Positions 1 through 10,541 are shown, numbered from the stretch's first letter. The stretch is DNA of 64,000 nt from Bacteroidales bacterium (GCA_024400495.1 JAKSMR010000006.1:42311-106310); one strand, 5' to 3'. The notes: a model not told the origin generated them from the sequence alone. Translations and numbers: made by a program.

Positions 1-3000
1 GGCTATTTACAAAACAGCAATAAACAAGCCCATCACAACGGGTCTTATCTTCATCGCTGTGGTCATCCTGGGCGTCTTTGCGTTAAAGACGCTTCCTATC
101 GACCAGATGCCGGAGATGGACCCTCCCTATGTTACTGTGATGACTACCTATGCCGGTGCCAACGCATCGGAACTGGAGACTAACGTCACCAAACTTATCG
201 AAAACTCCCTCAACTCTGTCGATAGGCTCAAGAATATCACCTCCACCTCCAAGGACAACATCTCTGTGGTGACCCTGGAGTTTGAATGGGGCTCGAATAT
301 CGACGAGGTGATGAACGACATCCGTTCCTATGTCGACCTCGTTTACGACAACCTGCCCGACGGAGTGAGCCGTCCCACCATCCTCAAGCTCAACAGTAGC
401 GCCATGCCCATCCTCATGTATGGCTTTACCGCCAACGAGAGCTACTCGGGCCTTGACCGCATTCTTGAGGACAACGTCACCAACGTGCTCAACCGCATCG
501 ACGGTATCGGTAACCTCTCCATTAGTGGCGCCCCCGAGCGCTATATCTACATCGACCTTGATCCCAAGCAGCTCGATGCTTACCACCTCTCTGTAGAGGC
601 TGTCGGCAACGCCATCTCTTCCAACAACCTCGACCTCGCTTCGGGTACTGTGAAGATGGGCAAGGAGCAGTATCAGATGCGCGTCAAGGGCGAATATGAA
701 GAGAGCTCCGAGATCAACAATATCGTGGTGGCCACCATCGGCGGCAAACCCATCTTCGTCCGCGACCTCGCTACCGTACGCGACACCATCAAGGACCTCT
801 CTCTTGATGAGAAACTCAACGGCTTGGATGCTGCACGTCTCATCGTTACCAAGCAGACTGGCGCCAATACCGTAGAGATCGCTAAGCAGATCCACAGCCA
901 GATGGAAGTGATCAAGAAGACCCTTCCTCCCGACATCAAGATCAACCTCATCAACGACAACTCCGAGAACATCAAGAACTCTATCTACTCTCTCAAGGAC
1001 TCCATCTTCTATGCTCTGCTCTTCGTTGTCCTCGTGGTGCTCTTCTTCCTCGGCAACTGGCGAAGCGCCTTCATCATCGGACTCACCATCCCCATCTCCC
1101 TCATTACCGCCTTCCTCTACCTGCTGGTAGTCGATAGCTCGCTCAACATCATCTCTCTTGCCTCCCTAACGGTAGCTATCGGTATGGTTGTCGACGACGC
1201 CATCGTTGTGCTGGAGAACATCACCAAACACGTGGAACGTGGCGAGAGCCCCCGCGAGGCAGCCATCTATGCCACCAACGAGGTATGGACATCCGTTATC
1301 GCCACAACGCTCGTCATCGTTGCCGTATTCCTTCCCCTTACCATGCTTCCCGGCATGGCCGGCATTATCTTCAAGGAGTTGGGCTGGATCGTGACCATTG
1401 TGGTGTGCGTCTCCACCATTACCGCCATCACCCTCATCCCCATGCTTGCCTCCAAGCTCATCAAAGCCAAGCCCTTCTTTGTGCATAAGGCCGACGAGGA
1501 GGAGTATCTCCGCAAGAAAGAGAGCAAGAAGTTCTCCTTCGACAAGACCCTCGGACGTCTCTTCGAGAAGATCGAGGCTGGATATGCCAATCTGCTGCGT
1601 TGGTGTCTGGGTCACAAGTCCATCACCATCGTCGCTGCCGTACTTTTCTTTGTCTTATCCATGGTTCCTTTCGCTACCGGCAGAATCGGTATGGACTTTA
1701 TGAAAGACCAGGATAGTGGCTCCTTTAGCGTGAACGTTGAACTCCAGCGAGGCACTCGTATTGAGGAGACCCTCAAGACCGCCCGAGCTATCGAGAACGA
1801 TATCAAAGAGCTTGTCCCCGAGATGCTCGTTATCAGCACCAATGCCGGTAGCAACGACGACGCCGGTTTTGCCGCCCTCTTCAACTCCACCACCAACAAC
1901 AAGATCTCCATGCGCGTGCGTACCACTAAGAAGTTTGAGCGCGACCGCTCCATCTTCGACATCGCCGAGGTCGTGCGCCAGCGCCTTGCCGAATACCCCG
2001 AGATCGTTTCCTTCCAGGTCTCTACATCCTCTGGAATGGGTGGCGGCGGCAACGACCTCTCTGTTGAGGTCTACGGCTACGACTTCGACCAGACCAACAA
2101 CTTTGCCCAGGAGCTCAAGCGTCGCATCGACAACAATGTCAAAGGCGCCCGCAACACCAAGATCTCCCGCGACGAAGACCGCGCTGAGCTCAAGATCACC
2201 TTCGACAAAGAGAAACTCTCCCGTCATGGTCTCACCTCCTCGGCTGTAGCTATGTATGTGCGTTCTCGCGTTAACGGTATGAACTGCGGCTACCTTAAAG
2301 AGGACGGCAACGAGTACAACATCCTCGTCCGCCTGCAGGAAGAGTATCGCAACTCCATTACCGACATCGAGGAACTCTCCATCAACACCCCAACTGGCGG
2401 CGTCATCAAACTCAAGGAACTCGGCCAGGTTGAGGAGTACTGGTGTCCCCCCACCATCGAACGCAAGAACCGCCAACGTTATCTCACCATCGCCGTAAAC
2501 CCCTATAAGACTTCTCTTGGCGACCTCGCCGAAGGTGTCCAGGCGCAGATTGACGAGATGGGCGTGCCCCAGGGCATCCATGTTGTCCTCGGTGGTAGTT
2601 ACGAAGATCAGAAAGAGACCTCCGGAAACATGGGCATGCTGGCTCTGATCATCATCATGCTTGTGTATGTGGTTATGGCCTCCCAGTTCGAGAGCTTCTC
2701 CAAGCCCTTCATCATCATCCTCTCCATCCTCTTCGCCCTTAGTGGCGCCATCATGGGTCTCTCCATCTTCAATACTAACCTCGACATGGTAGGTATGCTG
2801 GGTCTCATCCTCCTTATCGGTATTGCCGTCAAGAACGGTATCGTGCTGGTGGACTACATCAACCTCCTTCGCGAGCGTGGCGTTGAGCTTACCGAGGCCA
2901 TCGCGCTCTCCGGACAGAGCCGTCTGCGTCCTATCATGATGACTGCCTTCACCACCATCCTCGGTATGGTGCCTATGGCCACCAGCAAGGGCGAAGGCTC

Positions 3001-3187
3001 CGAGCTCTGGACCACCATGGGTCTCATCGTCATCTGCGGTCTGCTCGTATCCACCCTGGTCACCCTCATCATCGTTCCCGTGCTCTATGCCATTTTCGAG
3101 CGCAAGGGTGAGCAGGCCAAACTCGAGAAGATGAGAAAGAACTTCGTGTTCATGGACATCGACCTCAACGAAGGCAAGAACGAATAA
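1..3187 (+). CDS. RND efflux pump inner-membrane permease (AcrB/HAE1 type), 5' partial
   Basis: Proton-driven inner-membrane subunit of a tripartite RND efflux pump that exports drugs or other small molecules through an adaptor and an outer-membrane channel. The frame is open from base 2, so the start lies upstream of the window; TM1 is already visible at about bases 40-95, so only a few N-terminal residues are missing. The TM4 proton-relay motif GMVVDDAIV (bases about 1181-1207) and the TM10 lysine in AVKNGIVLVDY (about 2825-2857) are intact, and the two large periplasmic porter loops follow TM1 and TM7. Length (about 1,060 residues) is normal. The adaptor and outer-membrane genes are presumably just upstream. 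The next gene encodes a small PII-like partner typical of such pumps in this phylum. The substrate cannot be read from sequence. Confidence 0.95.
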   Translation, partial: AIYKTAINKPITTGLIFIAVVILGVFALKTLPIDQMPEMDPPYVTVMTTYAGANASELETNVTKLIENSLNSVDRLKNITSTSKDNISVVTLEFEWGSNIDEVMNDIRSYVDLVYDNLPDGVSRPTILKLNSSAMPILMYGFTANESYSGLDRILEDNVTNVLNRIDGIGNLSISGAPERYIYIDLDPKQLDAYHLSVEAVGNAISSNNLDLASGTVKMGKEQYQMRVKGEYEESSEINNIVVATIGGKPIFVRDLATVRDTIKDLSLDEKLNGLDAARLIVTKQTGANTVEIAKQIHSQMEVIKKTLPPDIKINLINDNSENIKNSIYSLKDSIFYALLFVVLVVLFFLGNWRSAFIIGLTIPISLITAFLYLLVVDSSLNIISLASLTVAIGMVVDDAIVVLENITKHVERGESPREAAIYATNEVWTSVIATTLVIVAVFLPLTMLPGMAGIIFKELGWIVTIVVCVSTITAITLIPMLASKLIKAKPFFVHKADEEEYLRKKESKKFSFDKTLGRLFEKIEAGYANLLRWCLGHKSITIVAAVLFFVLSMVPFATGRIGMDFMKDQDSGSFSVNVELQRGTRIEETLKTARAIENDIKELVPEMLVISTNAGSNDDAGFAALFNSTTNNKISMRVRTTKKFERDRSIFDIAEVVRQRLAEYPEIVSFQVSTSSGMGGGGNDLSVEVYGYDFDQTNNFAQELKRRIDNNVKGARNTKISRDEDRAELKITFDKEKLSRHGLTSSAVAMYVRSRVNGMNCGYLKEDGNEYNILVRLQEEYRNSITDIEELSINTPTGGVIKLKELGQVEEYWCPPTIERKNRQRYLTIAVNPYKTSLGDLAEGVQAQIDEMGVPQGIHVVLGGSYEDQKETSGNMGMLALIIIMLVYVVMASQFESFSKPFIIILSILFALSGAIMGLSIFNTNLDMVGMLGLILLIGIAVKNGIVLVDYINLLRERGVELTEAIALSGQSRLRPIMMTAFTTILGMVPMATSKGEGSELWTTMGLIVICGLLVSTLVTLIIVPVLYAIFERKGEQAKLEKMRKNFVFMDIDLNEGKNE

Positions 3188-3261
3188 ACCCATAGTCCCG
3201 GGAACAGGTGGACTGTAACAATCCGCCGTTCCCGGTACCTTATCCTAAAAAAACAAGACAC

Positions 3262-3555
3262 ATGAAATCCGTAATGATATTCTTCAACCAGGCCAATACC
3301 GAGCGCATCGAGTTCCTGCTCGACAAGATGGAAATCCGTGGCTTCTCCTTCTGGGAGAACGTACAAGGACGCGGTTCCGTGAACGGAGATCCCCATCGTG
3401 GCACCCACACCTGGCCCGAGATGAACAATGCCGTGATGACCGTTGTAGAGGACGACAAAGTCGACGACCTCCTCGATAACGTGCGCCGTCTCGATAAGCG
3501 CAACCCCGAGGTGGGTGTGCGCGCTTTTGTCTGGAACATCGAGCAGATGGTCTGA
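3262..3555 (+). CDS. PG0541-family transporter-associated protein (PII-like fold)
   Basis: Small cytosolic protein of 97 residues with the ferredoxin-like pattern of PII/CutA relatives: an N-terminal strand (MKSVMIFFNQ), a helix carrying TERIEFLLDKM, a Gly-rich loop with NGDPHRGTHTWPEMN, then VMTVVEDDKVDDLLD and a C-terminal strand. In Bacteroidota such proteins sit directly after RND permeases, as here (74 bases downstream). A regulatory or ligand-sensing role for the pump is inferred from fold and context only. The ATG at 3262 is chosen because the family starts with this strand; an in-frame extension back to 3208 adds 18 unrelated, Pro-rich residues. A strong terminator follows at 3603. 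Confidence 0.8.
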   Translation: MKSVMIFFNQANTERIEFLLDKMEIRGFSFWENVQGRGSVNGDPHRGTHTWPEMNNAVMTVVEDDKVDDLLDNVRRLDKRNPEVGVRAFVWNIEQMV

Positions 3556-3602
3556 TGACTTGAGAAAATTTCATCTCAAATAATAATCACTCTTTTTTGA
3601 GG

Positions 3603-3634
3603 AAGGCGACTGCCATGATGCAGTCGCCTTTTTT
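3603..3634 (+). terminator. Rho-independent terminator after the efflux genes
   Basis: Perfect 10-bp stem AAGGCGACTG (3603-3612) / CAGTCGCCTT (3621-3630) with an 8-base loop, followed by a T run. It closes the RND/PG0541 transcription unit. Confidence 0.92.
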
Positions 3635-3851
3635 GTTAGGTTATGGGTGAACTCTATGCTGCAGGCTCGCTCTTGCGCCGGACTAGCGCCCCTATTTTGC
3701 CTATGTAATGCCCGCCCAGCGCCTATATAGCGTCTATGTAGCGCCTACAATTCGAGGTGCTACCCATCTTATTCGAGGTGCTACCCATATGCTAGATAGG
3801 CGCTACTAGTCTTTGCTTCCGCCACTTTCTTGAAAGCTTTTGAAAATATAT
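3635..3851. other. Gene-free stretch with short GCGCC-type repeats
   Basis: No gene is seen here. The stretch carries several variants of the word AGCGCCTA / AGGCGCTA (for example near 3683, 3719, 3730, 3740 and 3798) and an exact 18-bp sequence occurring twice in tandem with a 21-base period (3750-3767 and 3771-3788, core ATTCGAGGTGCTACCCAT). Similar GCGACGCTAG words recur in other gaps of this window. Confidence 0.6.
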
Positions 3852-3882
3852 TTTGCCGTTCCGTGTGTTTTTTGTATCTTTG
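3852..3882 (+). promoter_or_regulatory. Promoter for leuS
   Basis: Bacteroidota-type promoter: TTTG at 3852-3855, a 19-base spacer, then TATCTTTG at 3875-3882, matching the TTTG / TAnnTTTG consensus exactly. Transcription should begin near 3889, giving a leader of about 100 bases before leuS. Confidence 0.85.
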
Positions 3883-3987
3883 CATCTATGTTCCTACATC
3901 GTGGGGAGAGGTAATTATTTGGAATACAAATTGTTTTGTTCCCTTCGCCCGTTGTTATGGAGCCGAAATGTTATACTATTGTAAAGA

Positions 3988-6891
3988 ATGGACTACAACT
4001 TTAACGAGATTGAGCCTAAATGGCAGCAGTATTGGCGCGAGAATAAGACCTATAGCGCCAGCAATGAAAGCGACAAGCCTCACTTCTATGTGCTTGACAT
4101 GTTCCCTTACCCCAGCGGTGCCGGCCTCCATGTAGGTCATCCCCTGGGCTATATAGCCAGCGACATCTTTGCCCGCTACAAACGTCAGCAGGGCTTCAAC
4201 GTGCTGCACCCCATGGGCTACGACGCCTATGGCCTCCCCGCAGAGCAGTATGCGATCCAGACCGGTCAGCATCCTGCCATCACTACCGAAAAGAACATCG
4301 CCCGCTACCGCGAGCAGCTGGACAAGATTGGTTTCTGCTTTGACTGGGACCGCGAGGTGCGCACTTGCGACCCCCAGTACTACAAATGGACGCAATGGAC
4401 CTTCATCCAGCTCTTCAACAGCTACTATTGCACCCGTTGCCAGAAGGCAAAACCGATCAGCAATCTCGTCGACCATTTCGCTAAGAATGGTAGCGAGGGC
4501 ATTCAGGTGGCCTGCTCGGAGGAACTTATCTTCTCTGCCGAGGAATGGAACGCCATGAGCGAGGAAGAGAAGAGCAAGACCCTCATGAACTATCGTCTGG
4601 CCTATCTGGCCGACATCCCCGTGAACTGGTGCCCCCAGCTGGGCACGGTTCTGGCAAACGACGAGGTGGTCAACGGCCTCTCGGTACGAGGCGGCTACCC
4701 TGTGGAGCGCAAGCTTATGCGCCAATGGAGCCTGCGTATCACAGCCTATGCACAACGTCTGGTGGACGGCCTGGAGCAGGTGGATTGGACCGACTCGCTT
4801 AAGGAGATCCAACGCAACTGGATAGGCCGTAGCGAGGGCGCTGCCGTGTGGTTCCCCCTGGCTGTGGACCAGAAACAGAATATCCTCCCCGGTGCTATGG
4901 CTCAGATGGGCCAATGCGAGCCCGTTGCCGAGCCTTCGTTCGAGATCTTCACCACCCGTCCCGACACCATCTTTGGCGTTACCTTCATGGTGCTCTGCCC
5001 CGAGCATGAGATGATCGCCTCCATCACCACTCCCGAACACAAGGAAGAGGTTGAGGCCTATGTGACTTGGGCTAAGAACCGTAGCGAGCGCGAGCGTCAG
5101 GCTGAGGTAAAGAAGGTGAGCGGCGTGTTTACCGGCGCCTATGCCGTGAACCCTCTCACCAACGAGCAGATTCCCATCTGGGTTAGCGAATATGTGTTGG
5201 CTGGCTACGGTACCGGCGCTATCATGGCCGTTCCCGCACACGACAGTCGCGACTTTGCTTTCGCAAAACATTTCAACCTCCCCATACGCCAGGTCGTAGT
5301 GCCCGCAGGCAGCAATCCCGACGAGCTTACCGACCCCGCCACCTGGACCGAGAGCATCGACTCGAAGGCTGGCATCTGCGTCAATAGCGGCTTCATTACC
5401 GGCATGAAGGTGAAAGACGGTATCAAAGCCATCATAGGCAAGCTCGACGAGATGGGCATAGGCCACAAGACCGTCAACTTCCGCCTGCGCGACGCAATCT
5501 TCAGCCGCCAGCGCTACTGGGGCGAGCCTTTCCCCATCTATTACAAGAACGGCATCGCCACCACGCTCCCCGAAGAATGCCTGCCTCTCATGCTCCCCGA
5601 GGTGAAGGAATACAAGCCTACCGCCACAGGCGAGCCTCCTCTGGGCAACGCCGAGAAATGGGCTTGGGACGAAGCCAACAGATGTGTGGTGGAGACCTCC
5701 AAGATCGACAACAAGACCATCTTCCCCCTCGAGCTGAGCACGATGCCCGGCTTCGCAGGATCGAGCGGATACTACTTCCGCTATATGGATCCCCGCAACG
5801 ACAAGGAATATTTCGCTCCTGACGTTGTGAACTACTGGCAGAACGTAGACCTCTATGTGGGCGGCGCCGAGCACGGCACTGGTCACCTGATGTATGCCCG
5901 TTTCTGGTGCAAGTTCCTCTTCGACCTGGGCCTCGCTCCCAAGGAAGAACCCTTCCAGAAACTCATCAACCAAGGTATGATCCAGGGCCGAAGCAACTTC
6001 GTCTATCGCAGCAAGGAGGACAACAACCTCTTCCTGAGCAAGAATATCGAAGGCCGCGAAGAGAAGACCGTACCCATCCATGTCGACATCAATATCGTGG
6101 ACAACGACATTCTCGACATCGAGAAGTTCCGCCAATGGCGTCCCGAATTTGCCGAAGCCCGTTTTGAACTCGAAGACGGCAAGTATGTGTGCGGCTGGGA
6201 GATAGAGAAGATGAGCAAGAGCATGTTCAACGTGCAGAACCCCGACGACCTCGTTGCCCGCTATGGAGCCGACACCTTGCGCCTGTATGAGATGTTCCTC
6301 GGACCTATCGAGCAGGCTAAGCCTTGGGATACCAACGGCATCGAAGGCGTGTTCCGCTTCATCCGCAAGCTTTGGCGTCTGTTCCACAACGAGCAGAATG
6401 TCTTCAACGTTAGCGACGAGCCTGCCACCAAGCAGGAACTTAAGGTGCTCCATACAGCCATCAAGAAGGTGACCGCCGACATCGAGAACTTCTCCTTCAA
6501 CACTAGCGTCTCGGCCTTCATGATGTGTGTCAACGACCTCGGATCGTTGAAGTGCAACAAACGTGAGGTCCTCGAGCCCCTCACCATCATCCTCGCTCCT
6601 TTCGCACCCCATATCGCCGAAGAGCTCTATCATCTGCTCGGCAACGAAGGAAGCGTGACGCTCGCCCAGTTCCCCGCCTGCAACGAGAGCTATCTGGTTG
6701 AAGACGCCTTCAACTATCCCGTCTCCTTCAACGGCAAGATGCGTTTCCAGATCGAGCTCCCCCTCGGCATCAGCCAGGAGGACGCCATCAAGGCCGTCAT
6801 GGAGCACGAGAGCACCCAGCACTATCTGGGCGGCAAGGAACCCAAGAAGGTCATCTTCGTTCCTAAACGTATTGTAAACATCGTAATGTAG
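3988..6891 (+). CDS. leuS: Leucyl-tRNA synthetase
   Basis: Class I synthetase charging tRNA-Leu. The class signatures are present: HVGH (residues 48-51, within [14 protein letters not shown]) and KMSKS (741-745). Between them lies the CP1 editing insertion (roughly residues 235-460) with the conserved TTRPDTIFG and the [15 protein letters not shown] stretch that clears mischarged tRNA. At 967 residues it is about 100 longer than the E. coli enzyme, which is usual for Bacteroidota LeuRS. The start [16 protein letters not shown] aligns with the family's first helix. A consensus promoter lies about 110 bases upstream, so the gene is probably transcribed on its own, with possible read-through into nusB. 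Confidence 0.97.
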   Translation: MDYNFNEIEPKWQQYWRENKTYSASNESDKPHFYVLDMFPYPSGAGLHVGHPLGYIASDIFARYKRQQGFNVLHPMGYDAYGLPAEQYAIQTGQHPAITTEKNIARYREQLDKIGFCFDWDREVRTCDPQYYKWTQWTFIQLFNSYYCTRCQKAKPISNLVDHFAKNGSEGIQVACSEELIFSAEEWNAMSEEEKSKTLMNYRLAYLADIPVNWCPQLGTVLANDEVVNGLSVRGGYPVERKLMRQWSLRITAYAQRLVDGLEQVDWTDSLKEIQRNWIGRSEGAAVWFPLAVDQKQNILPGAMAQMGQCEPVAEPSFEIFTTRPDTIFGVTFMVLCPEHEMIASITTPEHKEEVEAYVTWAKNRSERERQAEVKKVSGVFTGAYAVNPLTNEQIPIWVSEYVLAGYGTGAIMAVPAHDSRDFAFAKHFNLPIRQVVVPAGSNPDELTDPATWTESIDSKAGICVNSGFITGMKVKDGIKAIIGKLDEMGIGHKTVNFRLRDAIFSRQRYWGEPFPIYYKNGIATTLPEECLPLMLPEVKEYKPTATGEPPLGNAEKWAWDEANRCVVETSKIDNKTIFPLELSTMPGFAGSSGYYFRYMDPRNDKEYFAPDVVNYWQNVDLYVGGAEHGTGHLMYARFWCKFLFDLGLAPKEEPFQKLINQGMIQGRSNFVYRSKEDNNLFLSKNIEGREEKTVPIHVDINIVDNDILDIEKFRQWRPEFAEARFELEDGKYVCGWEIEKMSKSMFNVQNPDDLVARYGADTLRLYEMFLGPIEQAKPWDTNGIEGVFRFIRKLWRLFHNEQNVFNVSDEPATKQELKVLHTAIKKVTADIENFSFNTSVSAFMMCVNDLGSLKCNKREVLEPLTIILAPFAPHIAEELYHLLGNEGSVTLAQFPACNESYLVEDAFNYPVSFNGKMRFQIELPLGISQEDAIKAVMEHESTQHYLGGKEPKKVIFVPKRIVNIVM

Positions 6892-7008
6892 AAAGGTGTA
6901 GAACGACTCAGGTCCAAGTGTTAACCGGGAACGGGTACCGCTCCCGATTTCGCAACCTCTTGGACTTGAAGTCCTTCTCCCGAATCCAAAAACAATAAAT
7001 ATAAACTA

Positions 7009-7992
7009 ATGTTAAGTCGTCATTTCCTTCGCGCAAAAGCGCTTCAGGCAATCTATTCATACCAGTCGGCAGGCTCAGCCACCACCATGGAGGCCAGCAA
7101 GCGTTTCTCGTACAATATCAACCGCTTGAACGAGCTGGGTGCCATCCAGCTTGGCGTCCTGCAGTATGTTATCGAAGCCGGTCGTCAGAGCATCGAGGAC
7201 GGCCTCCACAAGCATCTTCCCTCCTACGAAGACCTCCATCCTTCCTACAGAGCGGTCGACAACAAGTTCCTCACCATCCTCTTCGCCAACTTCGACTATC
7301 GCAAGCAGACCGAAAGCTACAAATTCCCCTGGCTGGAGAACGATGACATCTGGCGCAAGATCTATATGGGCTTCAAGGCCACACCCAAATACAAGGACTA
7401 TCTCGAGACTGAAGAGGCAACCTTCGAGGTTGAGCAACGCATGGCCCTCGACCTGTTCAAATATGTGATGAACCAGGAGAGCTTCCGCGAACTTATCTAC
7501 GAGCGCAGCCTTCTCTGGGAGGATGACTTCGACCAGATCGCCCAATACAATTATGCGATGCTGAAGGCCCTCAACGAGGAAGACTTCAACGAAGCCACCA
7601 TGCTCCCCGTCATGAACGACGAGCGCGACGAGCGCGACTGCGAGGCCTACAACTTCGCCCGCCAGCTGGTGATTGACACCATCAACGGCATCGAACCCAA
7701 CAACGACCTCATCAAGAAGCACCTCAAAGGGTGGGATTTCGACCGTATCGCCCAGATGGACATCCTGCTCCTCAACATGGCCATTACCGAGTTCACCACC
7801 TGTGCATCTATCCCCGAGAGAGTGACCGTTAACGAATACATCGAGCTCTCCAAGGAGTTCAGTACCGACAAGAGCAAGATCTTCATCAACGGCATCCTCG
7901 ACAAGATCATCATCGAGCTCCGCTCCGCCGGACGTATCAACAAAGACGCCCGTGGCATGTATATCCCCGACCTCGACGACGAGAACGAATAA
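7009..7992 (+). CDS. nusB: Transcription antitermination factor NusB
   Basis: RNA-binding all-helical protein that joins S10/NusE at boxA sites for rRNA antitermination. The NusB fold is clearest in the C-terminal third, from ARQLVIDTINGI (about residue 215) to KIFINGILDKI (about 302), including the conserved RVTVNEYIELSKEFS segment. The N-terminal half is an extension seen in Bacteroidota homologues, which makes the protein about twice the length of E. coli NusB (327 versus 139 residues). It begins MLSRHFLRAKALQAIYSYQ, typical of the family start. It heads a cluster with DUF1573, yajC, ybbR and coaE, with short gaps. Confidence 0.93.
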   Translation: MLSRHFLRAKALQAIYSYQSAGSATTMEASKRFSYNINRLNELGAIQLGVLQYVIEAGRQSIEDGLHKHLPSYEDLHPSYRAVDNKFLTILFANFDYRKQTESYKFPWLENDDIWRKIYMGFKATPKYKDYLETEEATFEVEQRMALDLFKYVMNQESFRELIYERSLLWEDDFDQIAQYNYAMLKALNEEDFNEATMLPVMNDERDERDCEAYNFARQLVIDTINGIEPNNDLIKKHLKGWDFDRIAQMDILLLNMAITEFTTCASIPERVTVNEYIELSKEFSTDKSKIFINGILDKIIIELRSAGRINKDARGMYIPDLDDENE

Positions 7993-8012
7993 CCGCACGA
8001 CAGCAATCCATC

Positions 8013-8465
8013 ATGAAGAAAACCATCATTCATATCCTTTCTCTTGCATGCCTGTCGGCAATGTTGCTCTCTGGCTGCAACAGCAAGCATAACGAGATCG
8101 ATACCGGCATCATCCACAACCCCAATAGTGCCCAAGGCTACAACGACAAGGAGCATATCCCGGTCCTCGCTTTCGACAAGAATATGCACGATTTCGGTAA
8201 CCTCAGCCAAGGCGAGAATATCTCCTACAGCTTCAAGTTTACCAACAAAGGCAATGCCGATCTGGTGATCCAGAACTGCGAGGCCACCTGCGGATGTACC
8301 GTTGCCGACTTCCCTCGTGAGAAGATAGCCCCTGGCGAGACTGGCTATGTGACTGTGTCCTTCAATAGCGCCGGCAAGGTAGGCCAACAGCTTCAGGAGG
8401 TGACGGTAGTGAGCAACGCACAACCCTCGCGTACCAAGATCCGTATCCAGGCAAGAGTGAAATAA
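8013..8465 (+). CDS. DUF1573 lipoprotein
   Basis: Predicted lipoprotein of 150 residues with one DUF1573 (Ig-like, ASPM/SPD-2/Hydin-related) domain. A signal peptide ends in the lipobox LSGC (Cys near residue 22). The domain starts at about residue 52 with the characteristic pattern HDFGNLSQGE, then SFKFTNKG, the cysteine pair in ATCGCTVADFP, and IAPGETGYVTVSFNS. It lies 20 bases after nusB and 56 before yajC, an arrangement conserved in Bacteroidales. Its molecular role is not known; an extracytoplasmic structural or adhesive role is inferred from the fold. Confidence 0.88.
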   Translation: MKKTIIHILSLACLSAMLLSGCNSKHNEIDTGIIHNPNSAQGYNDKEHIPVLAFDKNMHDFGNLSQGENISYSFKFTNKGNADLVIQNCEATCGCTVADFPREKIAPGETGYVTVSFNSAGKVGQQLQEVTVVSNAQPSRTKIRIQARVK

Positions 8466-8521
8466 GCTGAGGCAGATCCTCTAGCTCAAGCATTAAAAAC
8501 AAGACTAAAAACTAAGAAACT

Positions 8522-8824
8522 ATGTATAATACTTTACTTCAGGCCCAGCAGGGCGGAGGCATGGGAAGCATGCTGATTATGGTTGTTGTGATTATCCTTA
8601 TGATGTGGCTCATGGGAGGATCGCAGCGCAAACAGGCAAAAAGAGAAGCCGAATTCCGCAAGAATATGAAGAAAGGCGACCGCGTGCTCTTCTCGGGTGG
8701 CATCTATGGCAAAGTTCACGAGATCGGCGAGACCACAGTTGACGTCGAAGTCAGCAACGGCACTATCCTTACCGTTGAGAAAAGCATGGTCCTTCCTGCT
8801 TCCCAGCCTACGGAGAAGAAATAA
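8522..8824 (+). CDS. yajC: Preprotein translocase subunit YajC
   Basis: Small accessory membrane protein of the Sec-YidC-SecDF holotranslocon. One TM helix (about residues 17-34, MLIMVVVIILMMWLMGG) is followed by a basic cytosolic segment and the conserved YajC domain: MKKGDRVLFSGGIYGKV and VDVEVSNGTILTVEKS. Its length of 100 residues is normal. The N-terminal LLQAQQGGGMGS is typical of Bacteroidales YajC. This copy is in the conserved nusB-yajC-ybbR-coaE context, so it is taken as the orthologous gene; a second, divergent YajC lies at 18489-18779. Confidence 0.92.
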   Translation: MYNTLLQAQQGGGMGSMLIMVVVIILMMWLMGGSQRKQAKREAEFRKNMKKGDRVLFSGGIYGKVHEIGETTVDVEVSNGTILTVEKSMVLPASQPTEKK

Positions 8825-8969
8825 TTCTCCTCTCCTAAAGCAACCAGAGACAAGGAGTTGGAAGTCATCCTGCTGAATAGAAGAGGCTTCTGACTCCTTA
8901 TTTGTGGTAAACTCTGAAAATCAGAAAAAAGCAACAATAGAGGTCGCATTACCTCATCCTCCGCCAACG

Positions 8970-9932
8970 ATGTCCAAAACATCCAAACGACACAACCAGA
9001 GGGCGTTGATCATCGTTCTTGTAGCCACGTTTACCGTGTGGCTTAGCGTCTCCATGTCGGAGGAGAAGGACTATCCGATCACCCTTCCTTTGGATTATTC
9101 CGACTATGACACAGCCCGTTTCTCTATCCTCGACTGCGACACTTCCGTCACGCTCAATATGCGTTGTACCGGTTTCCGAGCCATTGGAAGAAGCTTGGCG
9201 CTTCACAACAAGCGGCTCACCCTTCCCCTTGCCGTGTGGCTTGAGAATGTTAGCGACACCATGGAGGTCATACCCTTGGAGGTGAGCGAGTTGAAAGCTA
9301 TCGGAGATTTTGCCGAGCAGATACATCTGGGAAACGTGTCGTCGCTCTCGTTACAGAAACAAAGTGTCACCCTTGTTGTGGCACAACGTCATCGTAAAGC
9401 CTTCTCTCCCAGACTGAAGGATGCCACCTTCTCGTTCTCCAACGGAACGGGTATCTATGGCAGCCCCGCCATCGCACCCGACTCGGTCTATCTCTATGGT
9501 AGCCGGCAGTCGTTGGACAAGATTGATGAGCTCTTTACCGAACCCTCCACCATCAGCAACATCGACTCTTCGCGCAGCTACACCATCCCTCTGGTCCCCG
9601 TGTGGAAAGATTATCCCGATCTGCATCCGTCGCAGGAGATGATAAAAGTCTTTGTTCCTGTGAAGGAGTTTGCCGAAAACAGTTTCACGCTTCCCTTGCA
9701 GTTCGTCTCTAGCGATACCTCCGTGAAGGTCCGCCTCTACCCCGAAGAGGTGAAGGTCTCCTTCTGGGTGGCAAAAGAGGACTACGCCAAAGCCAAGGCC
9801 GACGCCTTCAAGGCCGAGGTGGTCTACAATCCCAATCAGCTGCGCCAGTCCGTCAGACTTGCCTCCTTCCCCGAATATGTGCGTGTGAGAAGTGTTGAGC
9901 CTTCTTATGTCCAAATTGTTGTATATAAATAG
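8970..9932 (+). CDS. YbbR-like domain protein
   Basis: Membrane-anchored protein with YbbR-like repeats. A single TM segment (ALIIVLVATFTVWLSVSM) lies close to the N-terminus, followed by an extracytoplasmic region of about 280 residues with repeated beta modules; family proteins are thought to act at the cell surface and, as CdaR, can modulate diadenylate cyclase, but no cdaA is seen here. ATG at 8970 (MSKTSKRHNQ) gives a normal positive-inside start; a GTG at 8904 would add 22 Pro-rich residues and is less likely. The stop is 6 bases from coaE, so the two are co-transcribed. Confidence 0.85.
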   Translation: MSKTSKRHNQRALIIVLVATFTVWLSVSMSEEKDYPITLPLDYSDYDTARFSILDCDTSVTLNMRCTGFRAIGRSLALHNKRLTLPLAVWLENVSDTMEVIPLEVSELKAIGDFAEQIHLGNVSSLSLQKQSVTLVVAQRHRKAFSPRLKDATFSFSNGTGIYGSPAIAPDSVYLYGSRQSLDKIDELFTEPSTISNIDSSRSYTIPLVPVWKDYPDLHPSQEMIKVFVPVKEFAENSFTLPLQFVSSDTSVKVRLYPEEVKVSFWVAKEDYAKAKADAFKAEVVYNPNQLRQSVRLASFPEYVRVRSVEPSYVQIVVYK

Positions 9933-9938
9933 AGTGCG

Positions 9939-10541
9939 ATGGAAAAGAGTGTGATGAGTGTCGGTCTTACTGGTGGGATAGGCTGTGGAAAAACTACCGT
10001 GCTCCATGTCTTCGAGACGTTGGGCGTCCCTTGCTTCATCGCCGACGACGAAGCCAAGCTGCTGTACAACGACGCCACTTTTCTTGACCTAGTCGTGCAG
10101 CATTTCGGGAACAGCATCCTCCATCCCGACGGCAGTCTCAACCGACAGGTGCTAGCCGCCATAGTCTTTAATGACGAAGAGGAACTCGGTTGGCTCAACA
10201 GGCTGGCACATCCGCTCGTCCTCCAACGTTTTGAGGCGTGGAAGAAAGCACAAGGCGATGTTCCTTATGTCATCTTCGAGAGCGCCATCCTCTACGAAGC
10301 CGGGATCGACAGGCAGATGGATTATGTCGTCGATGTCTATCTGGAGAAAGAGGAGCGGATGCGTCGGCTCCTGTTCCGTGACAACACGACTAGAGAGCAG
10401 CTTGAGACCCGGATGGCAGCCCAGATGGGCGAAGAGGAGAAGCGTCGTCGTGCCGACTTTGTCGTTCACAACTACGAGGGTAACCCACGCAGAGAGCAGG
10501 TGCTGCGCATCCACCAGAGCCTCATCTCTCGCCAACATTAA
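9939..10541 (+). CDS. coaE: Dephospho-CoA kinase
   Basis: Last step of coenzyme A synthesis: ATP-dependent phosphorylation of the ribose 3'-OH of dephospho-CoA. P-loop GGIGCGKTT at residues 12-20, then the family's FIADDEAK motif (acceptor-site Asp residues), the CoA-binding segment AHPLV, and the LID region with RRLLFRDNTTREQLETRMAAQ. Length of 200 residues is normal. It ends the nusB-to-coaE cluster and starts 6 bases after ybbR. Confidence 0.95.
   Translation: MEKSVMSVGLTGGIGCGKTTVLHVFETLGVPCFIADDEAKLLYNDATFLDLVVQHFGNSILHPDGSLNRQVLAAIVFNDEEELGWLNRLAHPLVLQRFEAWKKAQGDVPYVIFESAILYEAGIDRQMDYVVDVYLEKEERMRRLLFRDNTTREQLETRMAAQMGEEEKRRRADFVVHNYEGNPRREQVLRIHQSLISRQH

Noticed and set aside
6892-7008. 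Terminator or attenuator between leuS and nusB
   Set aside because: There are short complementary words (GTCCAAG / CTTGGAC), but the stem is only 7 bp over more than 40 bases and no T run follows.
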